From: Bursaphelenchus xylophilus
Lineage: Eukaryota > Nematoda > Chromadorea > Rhabditida > Aphelenchoididae
Reading direction: 5' to 3'
Length of the DNA: 64,000 nucleotides
NCBI GenBank assembly: GCA_904066235.2
Contig: CAJFCV020000005.1
Coordinates: 4,459,501-4,523,500 of the forward strand
The position numbers and the translations under genes are program-made. The notes beneath the pieces are model-generated. The model was not told the origin of the DNA. It did not search any database and saw only the letters and a program-made list of their open reading frames with translations. Numbering within the stretch: the first letter of the stretch is position 1; each line of letters opens with the position of its first letter. Shown in pieces: positions 12,922 to 24,500 of the stretch.

Positions 12922-13478
12922 ATGAATCCGATTCTCTGTTTTCTCACCCTATTCTCGACAACATATCTGGCGATGGCGGACGGCCTGACCGACGACGACC
13001 TAAGGGAGATTGTAAATAAGATTCAAGTGGAAGGATTCTACAGTCAGAGCTTGAATACGACGATCACGCGACGGAAACCGTGCGTCGAAGTGACGGCCAA
13101 GAATGTGGAGATCAAACAAGCGTATGGTATGTTGATTTGCCTGCTTTTCTACTTTTCAATTTTATTTTTTATCAATTTTATAAGCTTTTCATTGAAAATA
13201 TTTAATGTCTTTTATAAATTCTTTCCTTTACAGGTAAATTCTCCAAATCGTTCGTTGAACTCGACCCATCCCAACGCTTCAGCGTCAACTACTGCTCGAC
13301 ACTTGAAAATGTTGGAACGTGTGCTGACGAGTCGACCTGTTCTACCGTCTTCACCTGGCAGAAAGTCAAGGTCCGACCGGTGGGGCGGAAAGTGCAATGG
13401 GTGGGCGAGGAGGTGCTACTGCCCACCAGCTGCATGTGCGTGATGGGTATGTCGGACGCGCCGATCATCGTCCTCTAG
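12922..13478 (+). CDS. Small secreted cystine-rich protein, Spaetzle/IL-17-like cystine-knot candidate
   Basis: There are two exons, 12922-13126 and 13234-13478 (GT-AG intron, phase 1), giving 149 residues. Residues 1-19 look like a signal peptide. The mature part has six cysteines at 54, 89, 98, 104, 135 and 137, ending in a C-x-C pair, plus one N-glycosylation sequon at 45. The spacing and the terminal C-x-C resemble extracellular cystine-knot ligands such as Spaetzle/Trunk-like or IL-17-like proteins, but I cannot name a family from sequence alone. If correct, it would be a secreted signalling ligand. The start at 12922 was chosen because it begins the signal peptide and follows an A-rich context; an in-frame upstream ATG at 12847 would put unrelated residues in front of it. 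A TATA box and an AATAAA signal frame the gene. It converges with the acyltransferase gene downstream. Confidence 0.75.
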
Positions 13479-13685
13479 ATTGTTGGTCGCCTAGTTGTTG
13501 TGTAGTTTTCGAATAGTTGTTTCTCCTAGTCGCATTGCGGGTCTTCAACTGCCTTCCTCCCTCATTTCTCTTGTTGATCTCACATATTTATATATATCAT
13601 CTCAATACAAATGGAATATCAGCCCTAACTTATTACCCTAATTATATTTATATGTAAGTATTCTTGTTATGTATTTAATTTTTGA

Positions 13686-13691
13686 AATAAA
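13686..13691 (+). terminator. Polyadenylation signal AATAAA
   Basis: The hexamer lies about 210 bp after the stop of the cystine-rich protein gene and is the first canonical signal downstream of it. Confidence 0.5.
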
Positions 13692-14063
13692 TTCATATTT
13701 GACAGCGTCAGTTGTGGTTGAAGATGTATCGGGTCCTACAAAAGAATGTTACAAAAACTACGCAAGGAAAAGCGATTTCCTCGAAACTGTCATCTCCGTT
13801 CACCTCTGTAAACAAGTTGTTTTTTCTGGTTAAAATGTCGGAGTACAGTGATATTTGAACGACTCTAGCTGGAGATGTGAAACATGGAATTAATCGGCAT
13901 TTCGTCCAAGTGTTTGGTGTCCTCACGGTCATTCTAAGGGTACTAAATTGTCGTACTTCCCTTGTTCAGACCTTTACAATCTGTAATTTGATGGTATTTG
14001 GGTTACATATTGTGTTTACAAACGTTTTAAATTTAATTTTATTGCGATTGAAATGCAGAAGCT

Positions 14064-17000
14064 CTAGAATCGTATGCTGCTGCCTTCGGTCTCTTCTTCG
14101 CTGACATCTGGGGCCGAAGCGATGAAGCTGGCTTTGTTCTCATCGAATCCAGAAACAGATTTACGCGGGTCTTGTTCGATAAGAGAACTTGTGGGCTTAT
14201 CATTCAGACGGATCGAATGTTTGGGACTTTGTGGATGAATAATCGATCCATTCCTCGCCGGTACAGATCCGGTCCTGGATGGGTGTATTACCGAGCCATT
14301 TGGAGGATGGCGAACTGATCCATTCCGAGCTGGCTGAGGTTCCTCTGGTGGAGCGACTGGATGGTTTCGCGGCCGACGTAATGCCAGTTTTATGCAGTAG
14401 GCTTCTACCTTAAACCGGATACTCATCAAATTTATAACAGTAATTCTCGACCAAAGGTCGCTCATCTTACCTTGGCAATTGGAATCTCGAAGATCGCCGA
14501 CCAAAAGATTGCCAAGAGATAAGTGGCAGTGATAATTGGAAGTGTGAAGAGAAGGAACTGAAATAATTGAGATCCTAATACTAAAAGAACAGCACAGAAT
14601 CTTCTAAAAAATCTCCACTTACAGTTTGCGTCAATCCCAAGAAGACCATTTTGTGATGGAACAACAGTAAATAGTGGACGACAACGAACAAGTGGACCAG
14701 ATAGGCGCAGTAGCTCAACTTCCCCAAGGGAACCCATCCGGGCCAGTTGAGGAAGCGGTTAACCGGCCCTCCGTACCCATAATAACATGAGAACACAATC
14801 CAACCAATCATGTATGACCAAGCATACCGCGCCAAAGCAGAGTAAAGAGCCCTGGGCAACAGAGCCATGGGTTGTTGGGCTACCCAATCTCGGATCGGAT
14901 AAGATACGGCGAAGACACATACTGGTATCAAGAACCATCCAAGGAAAACGGAGAACTGTAAAAGTGTTTGTAAATCTCGTTTACAGTAGAAAAAATGTTG
15001 TTTTTGCCGCAGTCATGCGGCACAATTACTGTAGGTTAATTAGTCATGTAAGTCGGGCAAATATTTTCACAGAGTAGTCTCATGACGCGCGATCAAAACC
15101 TATGGGTGGCACTAATACTATAACTACGAGTTCAGTCGTCTCACGGGACCAACATCAGTTTGACTGAGGGTTTCGCAATTTCATAAACCGTGTAGACTTA
15201 AACTTGTAGCCGCAATTTCTTCATTACATATTAACCTTGGTGACCTTAACGTTTCTCGAGCTATATAATATACGTAAATAATTTATTAAAAAGTCTAAAT
15301 ATAGTAGGAGAAACAACTGCTTTTGGAATAAAATACGGTCAGTGATTGCCATGTTAAACAGCCCAAAGAAACGCTAATAACCCCTACCTTGTTCAGTCGG
15401 ATTCTGAGTTTGTCGTGCATGAAATACCCGAGAATAAACCCGATGATATATGGCTGAGCTCTCATCCATGGCGGATTGTACATCCACGTCTCATAGGCTC
15501 TGTAATTACAGTACTCTTAGACCCCTTTCTACTCACACTCTGCTCCAATCACTCTCCGGATCTTGCCATCCATAGTCGAAATTGTAAGGTGGTAACCGAT
15601 GAAGATATACGGTAATAAAGTTGAATACAGTGCCCCCAATAAGTAGCAGCAATGACACAAAGAACCCAATGGGTTTGCTCAATATATACGGCAAAATAAG
15701 TACCGGCGCTGCAATATACAACTGCATGTCCGTTGCAAGATACCATGATATGAGATAGCACTGTAAATAGGAACTTAATGCCTACGTGATCTTCAGTAAT
15801 AAGGTTTGATTTGAAGCTTCGTAACAATCTAATTAGAAGTGTCAAACATACGTTTGCAAGGTCAGGTTTTAACAATGCAATTACTTTAAGATAACGCTTG
15901 TTTTTCAAAACACACTAACGCCATATGTATGACCTAATTATGTTCTAAAAAATAAATAAGAAAAATTCTAATATGATTAAATGACGTCAGTTCCGTTGAC
16001 GACATAATTGTCATTATGTAGGTAAGGGTAAAGGTGCTATGTTATATCAAAGTCCAACCTTTCATATTATCCTCTGTATGTGTAATACCATGTTAGATAG
16101 CCCCTCTACTCACCGCATTCTTAACTCCAACCAGGTTGTTCACATAGAGTAGATTGTAATGCCATTGAGTTGGGCATGACGACAGTGTTGTGGCCGGCGT
16201 TCCAAGGAACAACGGGGACTTGACGAGGAGGTCGCTTTGAGAGTAGACGAAAGTGTAAAACGCAATGACTATGTAATATGCGGGGGATAATCTGGAAAGG
16301 TCGTCATTTGGTGGGTAGGCCAGAGATCGTTTATAACAATAAATGTTTTCCTAAATGATGACATCTCGGATATAGTATATCTATTTCAGAATTTATAGTG
16401 CACTAGGAAGAGATTGGACTTTCAGCAAAAAGAATGACAAGGATTTTTGAATGCTCCTTGAATCATGGCAATGCTATAATTGCGACTGAAGATTATCTTC
16501 TCTACACTAGTCTTGTCTGTAAACTCTCACCTGAAGAACCGATGGACATAAAACATGACCCAAGAAGATACAGAGGTAGCAGCCTTCGGGTTCCGATCGT
16601 AGCCTTTGAACCACAAAAAGGCCAACAAAAACCCGGATTGGAAGAAGAATGTGTCCACGGCATAATAAGAGAGCGCTGGGATCATGACCGTCCATTTCTT
16701 GATATACTCCAAAGCATCCTTTAGATTGGCACTCAAGAGCATCGACGTTGACATTGAATGGCCCATGATAATCCAACACATGCTGAGGAATCTGATGCCA
16801 TGCAGTTGGTTGATTTGGCCGGCTTTATTCTTCTTTACGGCCAAAAGTTCGGAGACATTTTGGAAAATGGAAAACGACGAGATAAAATACGCCCCACCAA
16901 CTACAAATACATATATGTGTGAATATTCATGTACGGTTTTTGATCCGCTAATAATGAATTTCCCCTTTTCTTTGGAATGTTTTACTTAGTAGCCAGTTTA

Positions 17001-20000
17001 ACAAACAAATATTTTAAGTTAATTCTTACGTAAAAATATTTTGCAAACCTTTCGACATGCTCGTTCGCTTTCTGCAAACTGTTTAAAAATACTTTACAAT
17101 TAACCTACGCATACGTATTTCCCCTACGGTAACCAGGGGCCTGTTTCACTAACGTAAAAATAAATAAAAGAGAAGTAGGGGGGACCGAGAGAGCATCGAA
17201 AACGCGTTTGCGAGCGAGAGAAACCGGACGAAAAGCAGAAGTAGCCTACTTCTGCGGGAGTGACTTTTTACGTCCAAAACCGGGGTTGGGGGCAGTATTT
17301 TGGCCATAACTTTTTTCTCAGTTGGTCTAGGAACACCCTTCAAAATTTAGAATGAAGCTGACAGTTTCAGCTATCACCAAGATTATTTTCATTGCTGTGG
17401 TGCCAAAACCCGTCCTTAAAAAAATCGTAAAGTACGCGTGCTGTAATTTTTGAGAAAACCGACTAAATTTGAGCTTAAAATTCCCATAACTTGGGTAAAA
17501 CTTCTCGGATTGAAACCCTCCAAAAAACAACACATAGAATTTTTTAAGTAGTTTTAGACAGTATGTGTTTTGAATTCCTTTTATAGCCCGGTGGACCGCT
17601 AATTTTACAGTAGTACGGCCAACCATCTCGTTTTTTCTTCTTCGCGGAATAAAAACGCATTTTTCTCACCAATTTTTATAAGAATAATTACAAATTTCAT
17701 ATCAGTGTCTAAAGACGTTCCTTAGCTACATTATGTTTTTTGAGGGGTGGCGATATATCATAAATTGATAGAGTTACGGGCAATTAAATCAAGGTAACCT
17801 CCATTTTTGACCATAAAAAGTCGTTCCGAAAGGGGCGAACTTTTCCTCTTCCTTTGATTTGAGGGCTCTTTTTATGACAAAAATGGAGGTAAATTTGCCA
17901 TAACTCAGCCATAATAAGACCTACAATTGGCCCTCTAAAAAAGCCTCATAGAAAAAAAGACGGGCTATCGACTGGTATAAATTAAAGCGTCAACATTTTG
18001 AAATTGACCGAGAAATAAAACATTTCGTATCTTCAGTATAAATGTACTCTGTACTTTAAGCTATATAGCTAATCTACTCTTGAAAATAAAACAACGAAAT
18101 TTGGATATGTTGTAGTCTCAACCGTCAGCTTTATTTGGTTTTTTGAAGGGTGTTCCTATACCAATTGAGAAAAAAGTTATGGCCAAAATTCTGCGGCCAA
18201 CTCCGGTTTTTGGACGCAAAAAGTCACTCCGAAAGAGAAGTAGGCTACTTTTGCTTTTCGTCCGGTTTCTCTTGCTCGCAAACGCGTTTTCGATGCTCTC
18301 TCGCTCCCCCCTACTTCTCTTTTATTTATTTTTATGTTAGTGAAACAGGCCCCAGGTTCCGAAGAGTTCCGAGAAACAATCCGATTATCCCAACAATAAC
18401 CCACTATGTACTTTAACATTTAACGCAATTAAAATTTGATTAAATCGTTTTCCCCCAAATAGCCTCACCTTCTTTGGACTCGGAGGAAAGAGTTACATCG
18501 AGAACAGAGGCGATAACCACTAGGCCGGTCAGAAACGTCATATAGAATCTGGAAATGACATTAATCGAATTAGCCCAAAATAGGAGGGCCGTTCTTGACA
18601 TGCACTACTAATACTGCAATAAAGAGAGGGAATAGTTCAAGATCTACAGTAGACTTGTAGGCAAAACGCGAAGTTTGGGGATTTTAAAGGGCGAGCGAAA
18701 AGGTCAAATAAAGCTAGCTGTCTCGTAAAGTTCGGGGAATTTGCACAAGCACATTTCTTCCCGGTTGCCACAACCTCTGTTTTTTTACGAAAGCGAAACG
18801 CATTGCTTACAGGGGAAGTACTTTAAGTGCGACGCTCAGATTTTCTTTAAATTTTGCACACACGTCGGACATAAAACGAATATCAATTCCTGAAAGTTTG
18901 AGCTCGCGCTTTGCGGCTGCCGCCGAGATATCGAACGATTTTTGCCGCCGAGAGAGCACGCTAAACGTGGAGAGCGGTCGGAGAGAAAAGCGCTTTTTGG
19001 CCATAACTTTGGCAGTTTCGTGCGGAAAAATTTGATTTTTTGTAGAAACATTATCGTTTACGGTAGAAATAGGCACGAAACTTTTCATGCCGAAATTCGG
19101 CCAGAAGCCCCAAATTTTCGCCGACTTTTCGATCTAAAAATCTCGGTTGTTTCTGCAAAACGCGAGCTAGGATTCTCGCATATATCTCAGAAAAAATTAT
19201 TCTAAATTTGTACCAAGTTTCGTTAAAATCTGAGCGTCCTTGGAGTAATTCCCCTGTTAGTCTCCAAATTTCACTCGCGTCGCCGGCGAAAAAATTGCCA
19301 TAATATGCAAACCGAGGACTCAGATATCCCAAACTTTTACCGTGGGGCATTTGAATGAACGTTCGGAGTTTTGTAAGCCCTTACCGTAACTCTTACTAAG
19401 GTTGTTCAAAAATCTTTAGTACTCCGAAAGCAAGGAAGTTTCTTGTTCATAACGACCCAGGAAATTCGGATTTTAGCAATATGAAGAGACCTTTTGGAAC
19501 CCCATGTAAAATCGGAGTTATTTTCCGTTAGTTACGGTAACGAAGGCTTTGCTTCTAACCCTTAAATGAACTTACAGTGTAATATAAGACTGGTAATTCC
19601 AATTCCCTGTCCTCTCATTTAGAAGATGCACATTGCAAAGATGGGTAAAGGACGTTCTGTTCAGAAAGGTGTGGTCGAAAAACCATTTGTTTTAATTGCT
19701 ATATAACAACTTACTTGATCCAAATGCAATCGTCAAATCTCTGCGACTACAAGATTCGGGTAAACACATGTCCCACAAAAAGTTTTGCTGAGGATTGGCA
19801 CATCGCCCAGTTCGATTGGCATCCAAATAACTCAATTCCAATCTAAAATTAATTGAAAATTAATCGAATCAGCAAGTCCTTTTGATCATCGTGACGTCCT
19901 CTCACACCAAATAACATTATTATTCTCTATGCAAGTTCAAAAATAATCTAATATCACACAAATCTGGGAATTATATATTTCTACGTAGTGATTACATCAA

Positions 20001-21533
20001 CTGCAGATACTCGGAAGTTTCTTATTTTCCGTGAAAGAAGAAGGGAAAAACAGTTGGATGTTACGTAGATGGTCTGAGGTTTATAGTGAATACTGTAGAG
20101 CAAAGAAAATGTTATTTTAAGCATGGCCATGTAATAGTAATTTCCGGTTGAAAAAATAAAAATTTTGAAGTGAAATTGATTCATCTTTTCAAAAATTTTG
20201 CCAAATAAAAAAATCTAGAGGAAGATATCACAACAGTCAGGTTTATAGTTTAGCCACGTCTCAACGTAACTCTAAGAACTCACTTCAAAAATTGCCCTTT
20301 CAACGGCCGCTCTCTCTCATGGAAGTAATGCTCAACGGCTTCACACTCTCCTTTGTAACCCTCAAAGTGCAAGTTGAATTGCAATAATCCAGCTCCTGGT
20401 TTCCCACCGGCATCGATTACTAAAATATATCACTGTATTTTGGGATCTGTCCTTGCTGAAGTGATTTTTTAGAAATTTTAATTAATTTTAGGCCTAGTCT
20501 CCCACATAGAATCTTTAGTTTCATCGTTGTATATTTAGTTCTAAGAACTACAAGCCCTGCAAACAGAAACTTCCTTATCATTCAAAAAATTGAAATTTAG
20601 GAGTCGAAAAAATAAAGAAAACGATAATTAATAATTAGAGTTCGGGAGTCGATAAGAACCCTAAAGCTTTGTAAAAAGAACTTTTTTTTTAATTTTGTCA
20701 TATTACATAAATTGAGCCGTCTGGAAAAAACAAGTCCTTTTTAGATATTTCAACCGTCTCAAAACAACGCTTACAGCTTCGAAATATGCATAAATCTTTA
20801 ACATTTCTGTAGCCAAATCAGTCATCAAAATGCAAATTAAGCACTTACAAGACATCATGTCCAAGATAAAATCATCTTGTTGGCCCGTCACCATATGATA
20901 AATGGCCAGTTGGATTTTCCAGAGATCTGCACCGCATTCGGCCGAGATTTGTGAATTATTCGCGTCCAGAGATTGGATTAAGTCGATCAATGTAAAGTTG
21001 AAAGAATGGTAGAGCTAAAATAATTTATATTATTATTTTTGGACCACGAACAATTATTCTGCTATCAGTTGAGTGGAGTTGTACTTAAGCTGCTTATTTA
21101 TGAATTGAAGGGCTCCTTCCTGTTGCTCCTTATACTCTGACGGAATTATCGGAATTAAAGATCATCAAAGACGTAACAAAGAGACAAAAGAGACTGCTCG
21201 ATTTCAAAAAAAAATAGGAGAAATATACGAATTAGGCGCATGATTATAACTATGTATTGCCAAAGTGTAGTAGCATGTTAGATCAAGCCCATTGAAATCT
21301 TCAGCATCCAGAGTTATATGTAATTTTTTTTTATTCATGAAAAGTTGTTCCAAATTTTCTATACCACTTTATATTCATACAATAAATAAGAGATCCCAAG
21401 ATAGATTTACCTCTTCCGCATTCTCCTTCCAAATCTCATGTCGACTGATCTCCAAGTCCGTGAATTTCCTCAGGTCCAACGACACCACCGGCTGCCACAA
21501 TATGACCAACAAGGCCAAGGAGCTGAAACTCAT
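14064..21533 (-). CDS. NRF-type acyltransferase-3 multipass membrane protein (nose resistant to fluoxetine family)
   Basis: Thirteen exons on the minus strand: 21533-21411, 21014-20849, 20419-20284, 19842-19711, 19656-19576, 18548-18469, 16900-16531, 16291-16114, 15760-15537, 15499-15388, 14955-14623, 14557-14471 and 14408-14064. Together they give 788 residues with consistent phases. The N-terminus is a signal peptide followed by a cysteine-containing NRF domain (motifs such as DAGGKPGAGLL and CLPESC). A multipass acyltransferase-3 domain follows; family hallmarks include LHGIRFLSMCWIIMGH, RLSPAYY, CYLISWYLATDMQ and APVLILPY. The polar tail has imperfect repeats of the type NGS-x-HP. Family members in C. 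elegans act in lipid/yolk transport and drug uptake; the substrate here is unknown. The exon 4 donor is uncertain: strong GTAAGT at 19714 breaks frame, while GTTGTT at 19710 keeps it. Two fold-back elements sit in introns. A minus-strand AATAAA lies about 20 bp past the stop. Confidence 0.9.
17137..18352. mobile_element. Long fold-back element in an acyltransferase intron, PIF/Harbinger-like ends
   Basis: Arms of about 210 bp (17137-17345 and 18140-18352) are inverted copies beginning GGGCCTGTTTCACTAAC. The flanks read CAG on both sides (17134-17136 and 18353-18355), which fits a 3-bp target duplication as in PIF/Harbinger elements. An inner hairpin pairs about 17798-17822 with about 17871-17893. 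The open frames in the two arms (17149-17343 minus and 18143-18340 plus) translate almost identically only because the arms are copies; they are not genes. No transposase is visible, so it should be non-autonomous. It lies between exons 6 and 7 of the host gene. Confidence 0.78.
18810..19256. mobile_element. Short inverted-repeat element in an acyltransferase intron
   Basis: The ends CAGGGGAAGTACTT and the inverted AGTAATTCCCCTG, plus an inner shared GACGCTCAGATTTT, mark a 447-bp element between exons 5 and 6. TA precedes the left end, but the right flank reads TT, so the target duplication is imperfect. The size and the CAG start suggest a decayed Tc1/mariner-type MITE. Confidence 0.55.
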
Positions 21534-21559
21534 TTTGGGTGGAATGAAGGGACCGTCAT
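21530..21559 (-). other. Upstream ORF overlapping the acyltransferase start
   Basis: A nine-codon frame begins with ATG at 21559. Its TGA overlaps the first two bases of the main ATG at 21533 in the arrangement ATGA. Whether it is in the mRNA depends on the transcription start or trans-splice site, which I cannot place. Confidence 0.4.
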
Positions 21560-24500
21560 GGCGGTGATGAGAGTCAATGAGTGATAAGGAAATTCAGCCA
21601 GGAATGTTAAACAAATCATATCACCGACCATTTCCTTTTATTACCCAGAGGCATTGTCTGTGTGGAAACTTTTAATTTATTAACTAAATGAATTGCTATA
21701 TGTAGGAGAGGAAGAGGCATGTCAGTAGTCACAGAAAACCCGAATTAGGATCACCGGTTCTTCGCATTTTTGCGTGGTAGTGTAGACAACTTATATATAA
21801 TTAGAGGGCCGTTCTTTTTTGGACAGTAGAACTTCCGTATCAACAAAATACAAAATATAATCCAAGAAAACCGTGATGTGTTTTATGTCGAGTTCAAATT
21901 GATACCAACCAAAGATGTCACAACTTTCCATTCAATTGTGATGGAAGTAGGAGCATTTCAGGTTTATTATGACACATATTTACCATTCGTATCATCGACC
22001 GATAATGTAAACCTCCTCCGATGATTCACATTAGGCTTTGGTCACACAGTCATCAAAATTTTGGTAAAGCGATGGCTTGGAATGCACTGACAATGAACTT
22101 TCTTGCAAAATGTCAACAAATACGAGATGGAACGCTCCAAAAAGGTCGAGAAATGGGAAACTAAACCTTGCGAAGACTCCAATGCTATGCAGAGGCATAA
22201 ATACATCTTTCAGACTTCCTGGTTAAGAATACTCCAGAAAGTGCGTAGATTTTTTCGGTCTTTTTTCGCAACGCACAGTGCAAGTTTCCTGTTCGCCGCG
22301 CGACGCGATCCTTTTCGAAAAATTTTGCACTGTGCATTTTCATTTCGTGCGCCCAAAATTCGCGCCGACTCCGTTGGGAAAAGCGGGTCGCAGCGATATT
22401 GGACTTGTACGGTGCAAAACATCAAATGCACGCCGCAAAAAGGGTCTTTTGTGCACGGTACGACAAAAAATCTACGCATTTTCTCGAGCGACTAGTAGCT
22501 GCGCTCCGAGAAAGAACATGTCATACGTATCGTGGAGCCAATTTAAAAAGTCAGGGGTTCAGAGGTTTGCGATGTTTCAGTTGGAAAAAATGCTGCAGAA
22601 TTCGTTACTGTTATACATTTTTTGTCCCTATTGGCGTTTTTGGTGAAGTTAATCTTATGCCTTATAAAATTTATATTGTTCACAGCCTGCTGGGGTATGG
22701 AATTATAAAGCAACATGTCTGAAAGCCTGCAAATAAGTGAACGGGGTCCAGAAAATACGGTAGGAGTCTTTTCGGCATCATAGAGAAAAAAAATTTCCCA
22801 TAATTATGACTAAGATTTCTGAGGATTACGAGTGCAGAATGCTCCACCTTCTAGTGTCCATCTCTCACTCATGCGTTCACTGTTTTGTTATTCCGTTAGC
22901 ATCCAAAATGAGATAACTGCAGGGTGCGTTGGCGTCGGAGGAAACTGTGAAAAGGAAGCGTTTCAAAGGTCGACACAAATTGAGTAACGATTGGAATACG
23001 ATGAGGACGTGATGCTCCACAATATCAGCATTTAACAGGGGTGTTCTGATAGAATGACCGTCTTTTTGGTAGGATTATATTTTTCTGTTTTTGAGAGTGC
23101 AGTCAGAGATTTGGAACTTGTTTTTTCTTAGTCGCATTTCCGGCAAGTTTGAGATTTTGCCCCAGCCAATTAACCCATCAAACGTCAACAAACGCCCAAT
23201 TCAATTCTTTACAATAACTTTATTTGTGCCGACGTCAGCAGCCGAAACGAAAGGCGACTCAATGTCGGCCCTAACTGCACTACTGTTTACTGGCCGTTCC
23301 GTGACGTTCCGCATGGGTGTTTCCGCTTTGGGTAACAAATGGGATTGTATGTCTTGGGCCAAGAAAGTCGGCCAAATCTGTCTCATCTCGCATATAATCA
23401 CGGCCAAATCCGCGTATTATCCTTGACATTTGACCTGTCAGCGTTCGGGAGAAGCGTTTGTTTTGTTTACTCGCATCAAAGTTTTAGAAATTCCGTCAGT
23501 CTGACGGCCCTTACTTGGCCACTCGATTCAAGACCGCGCTCTCAGCGAGTCCGACCCTGAAAAGGAAGCGAAAAGGGGGGAGGAAAACGGAGCGTGTCCC
23601 AATTTTTTGAGAAGCCCTCAGGGCCGAACAGTCAGTCAATCCCTCTTCTTCCTTCTAAGTCCAGTCAACCGAAAAGTCCTTTTCTTCAGCCCCTTCCCTT
23701 ACCAGCAGCACCTTATTCATGACCTGTCACCTCGGCCCAGAAACCCCCAACGAAACTTCCGTTTTCTGGGAGGCCGCAAGTTTTTTTCGATTATGTACAT
23801 TCAGCCCAGGTTTGACGTTTTTCTTTTGTTTGGAAGCCGGGGAATATCTCGTGAGAATGGGGATGGTGTTCTGGTTTGTATGAAGAGTTGTTTTGGAGAT
23901 TTGTTGAGGAGTTTTATTCTTTTCTCTCTGATGATTACAACCTTCCTTTTACCTCTTCTGACCTGTTCTTCGACCCTTCAGCTCCTCTAATGTCCCTGTC
24001 ATTCCAATATTTCTTCTTCGATCACCTTAATCTCCCACAAAATTAAGATTCGACCCCGTCGACTTCGTAATTATCGACCAAAAAGAGCGGCAAAACACGC
24101 TAGGGTCCATTTGGAATTAAAACGCCGGAGGGCGCATCCTCCAAAAATGTTGCTATTTTAAGGGGCCAAGCGTGCTTTCATTGTGATGGCCCGCATTTCT
24201 CGAGCCCAAGAAATTGGATAGGATAAATGAGGGCGAAATTGCACAGATTTATATAAATTATTTTCCTTTATTTATGCGTTTACTGGGAGAGTGTTGACGT
24301 GAGTTGCGTCAGATTATGGTAATGGAGGGCTGGGGAAGGCTTAGGTTTGGATTTAGTATTTATTGTTTTTGTTATAACATCTCAGAGTTTTGGTTATAAT
24401 TTTGGCCAAAAATGACACTGGAAAAGCTTGATTTAAATGTAATATCTAGTGTCCTGAAGTCTTCAAACATGATAAAGAATTACATAATCTCTGATGCCTT

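Noticed and set aside
17149..18340. Two near-identical hydrophobic frames, 17149-17343 minus and 18143-18340 plus
   Set aside because: They are mirror copies within the arms of the Harbinger-like fold-back, with no start context or domain.
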